From Bdellovibrionales bacterium (GTDB lineage Bacteria; Bdellovibrionota; Bdellovibrionia; Bdellovibrionales; JAMPXM01), in the NCBI GenBank assembly GCA_005792225.1, contig SXSP01000295.1, positions 1 to 7,023 of the forward strand: 7,023 nucleotides of DNA, written 5' to 3'. Both the position numbers and the translations under genes were made by a program. Below the pieces are notes generated by a model. It made no database searches, was not told where the DNA came from, and saw only the letters and a list, made by a program, of their open reading frames with translations. Below are positions 6,296 to 7,023 of the stretch, one piece after another. Positions within the stretch are counted from its first letter, which is position 1, and each line of letters opens with the position of its first letter.

Positions 6296-7023
6296 ATGTT
6301 CGAACTTCGTTCCGGTCTAGTTCGTTTCTCCGTTTTGATTCTCTCAATGATCACATCGCTGACCCCTCCCTCACGAGTTCACGCCGAAACGGGAGTGACG
6401 GAAAAAGAAATCAAGATCGGCGTCTCGATACCCTTAAGTGGCCCCGCCGCCGGTCTAGGTATCGGAAACCAACGCGGTTTTGAAACTTACTTTAAAAAGC
6501 TCAACGCGAAGGGCGGAATTCATGGACGAAAGATCTCGCTGACGGTCAAAGATGATGGATATGAACCTCAACGTACGGCCACAAACACGCAAGATCTGAT
6601 CACGAAGGAGAACAGTTTCGTTCTCTTTAACTTCGTCGGCACACCCACGAGTCGTGCGGCGGTACCGCTCGCGCGCAAGTTCGGTGTTCCCTATCTTTTT
6701 CCCTTCACCGGAGCTGAGTTTCTCCGCACGCCTGCCGACCCATTTATCTATAACTTGCGCGCCTCTTACTTTAATGAGACGGAGTTTCTCGTAAACCATT
6801 TTGTCGAAGACCTCGGCATCAAGAGAATCGGTATCTTCAGCCAAAATGACGCCTACGGTGATGCAGGTCTTTCCGGGGTCGTCAAAGCACTCGCTAAACG
6901 CAACTTAAAGCTCACGGGCGAAGGGCGTTACAAGAGAAACACCCTCGAGATTAGCCAGGGTTTCGAGATTCTCGAAAAAGCGGCGCCCGACGCGATCATT
7001 CTTATCGGTGCGTATGAACCGTG
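6296..7023 (+). CDS. ABC transporter periplasmic substrate-binding protein, leucine-binding (Peripla_BP_6) type, 3' partial
   Basis: Periplasmic solute receptor of the branched-chain amino-acid/amide (HAAT, LivK-like) class. It would hand its ligand to an ABC permease, or could serve as a sensory protein. 242 codons are visible and the frame is still open at the window end; the family is usually about 370-400 residues. Seen: Sec signal peptide (residues 1-30, MFELRSGLVR then a hydrophobic core, cleavage after VHA); mature start ETGVTEKEIKIGVSIPLSGP, typical of the family. Next come GFETYFKKLNAKGGIHGRKI, DDGYEPQRTATNTQDLI, and PYLFPFTGAEFLR (about 132-144, the hinge-side segment that in LivJ/LivK contacts the ligand's amino-acid head). 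FVEDLGIKRIGIFSQNDAYGDAG then starts the second lobe. There is no lipobox Cys, so it is a soluble exported protein. It is transcribed divergently from the kinase operon. The ligand cannot be told from this fragment; no permease or ATPase genes are visible. Confidence 0.92.
   Translation, partial: MFELRSGLVRFSVLILSMITSLTPPSRVHAETGVTEKEIKIGVSIPLSGPAAGLGIGNQRGFETYFKKLNAKGGIHGRKISLTVKDDGYEPQRTATNTQDLITKENSFVLFNFVGTPTSRAAVPLARKFGVPYLFPFTGAEFLRTPADPFIYNLRASYFNETEFLVNHFVEDLGIKRIGIFSQNDAYGDAGLSGVVKALAKRNLKLTGEGRYKRNTLEISQGFEILEKAAPDAIILIGAYEP

Noticed and set aside
6455..6844. 129-codon frame on - strand over the solute-binding protein
   Set aside because: The + strand frame has a signal peptide and family motifs; the antisense translation has none.
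1..7023. CRISPR arrays, insertion sequences, tRNA/rRNA genes, riboswitches
   Set aside because: No regularly spaced repeats, transposase-like frames, terminal inverted repeats or RNA-gene signatures were seen; coding genes fill almost the whole window.

Overview
The window reads as Gram-negative chromosomal DNA of moderately high GC (mid-50s % by eye). One gene encodes a Sec-exported periplasmic binding protein, and the middle is rich in multidomain signalling proteins (CHASE2, class III cyclase, PilZ, HPt/CheA-like kinase). This fits a signalling-heavy lineage such as Bdellovibrionota/Oligoflexia or another deltaproteobacterial-grade group. That placement is an inference from gene style only; no rRNA or other marker gene is present.

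Layout. (1) Positions 1-1276, + strand: a DNA-repair pair. The 3' part of a formamidopyrimidine-DNA glycosylase (Fpg/MutM), of the type that lacks the zinc finger and resembles plant FPG1, is followed with a short overlap by a protein with the motif layout of the uracil-DNA-glycosylase superfamily. (2) Positions 1277-6206, - strand: a tightly packed three-gene signalling operon, read from 6206 down. It encodes a six-TM/PAS-like/HPt/CheA-type ATPase histidine kinase without a CheW-like domain, then a TPR protein (GTGA stop/start overlap), then, 38-50 bp further on, a CHASE2-3TM-class III nucleotide cyclase-PilZ fusion. The cyclase stop codon directly abuts the stop codon of the UDG-like gene: the genes converge with no intergenic base. 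(3) Positions 6207-6295: an 89-bp divergent promoter region. (4) Positions 6296-7023, + strand: the first 242 codons of a leucine-binding-type (Peripla_BP_6) ABC transporter solute-binding protein, cut by the window end.

How the parts may work together. The operon joins a phosphorelay-type kinase, a protein-protein adaptor and a membrane cyclase that carries both an extracytoplasmic sensor (CHASE2) and a C-terminal PilZ domain. This would let extracytoplasmic cues, phosphorylation and possibly c-di-GMP converge on cyclic-nucleotide signalling. Two cyclase active-site positions are altered (K to R and second metal Asp to Glu), and the PilZ arginine motif is degenerate, so both activities need testing. 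No receiver-domain protein is encoded here, so the kinase's phosphoacceptor is elsewhere. I see no mobile elements, CRISPR arrays, tRNA or rRNA, and no gene-free stretch over 300 bases.
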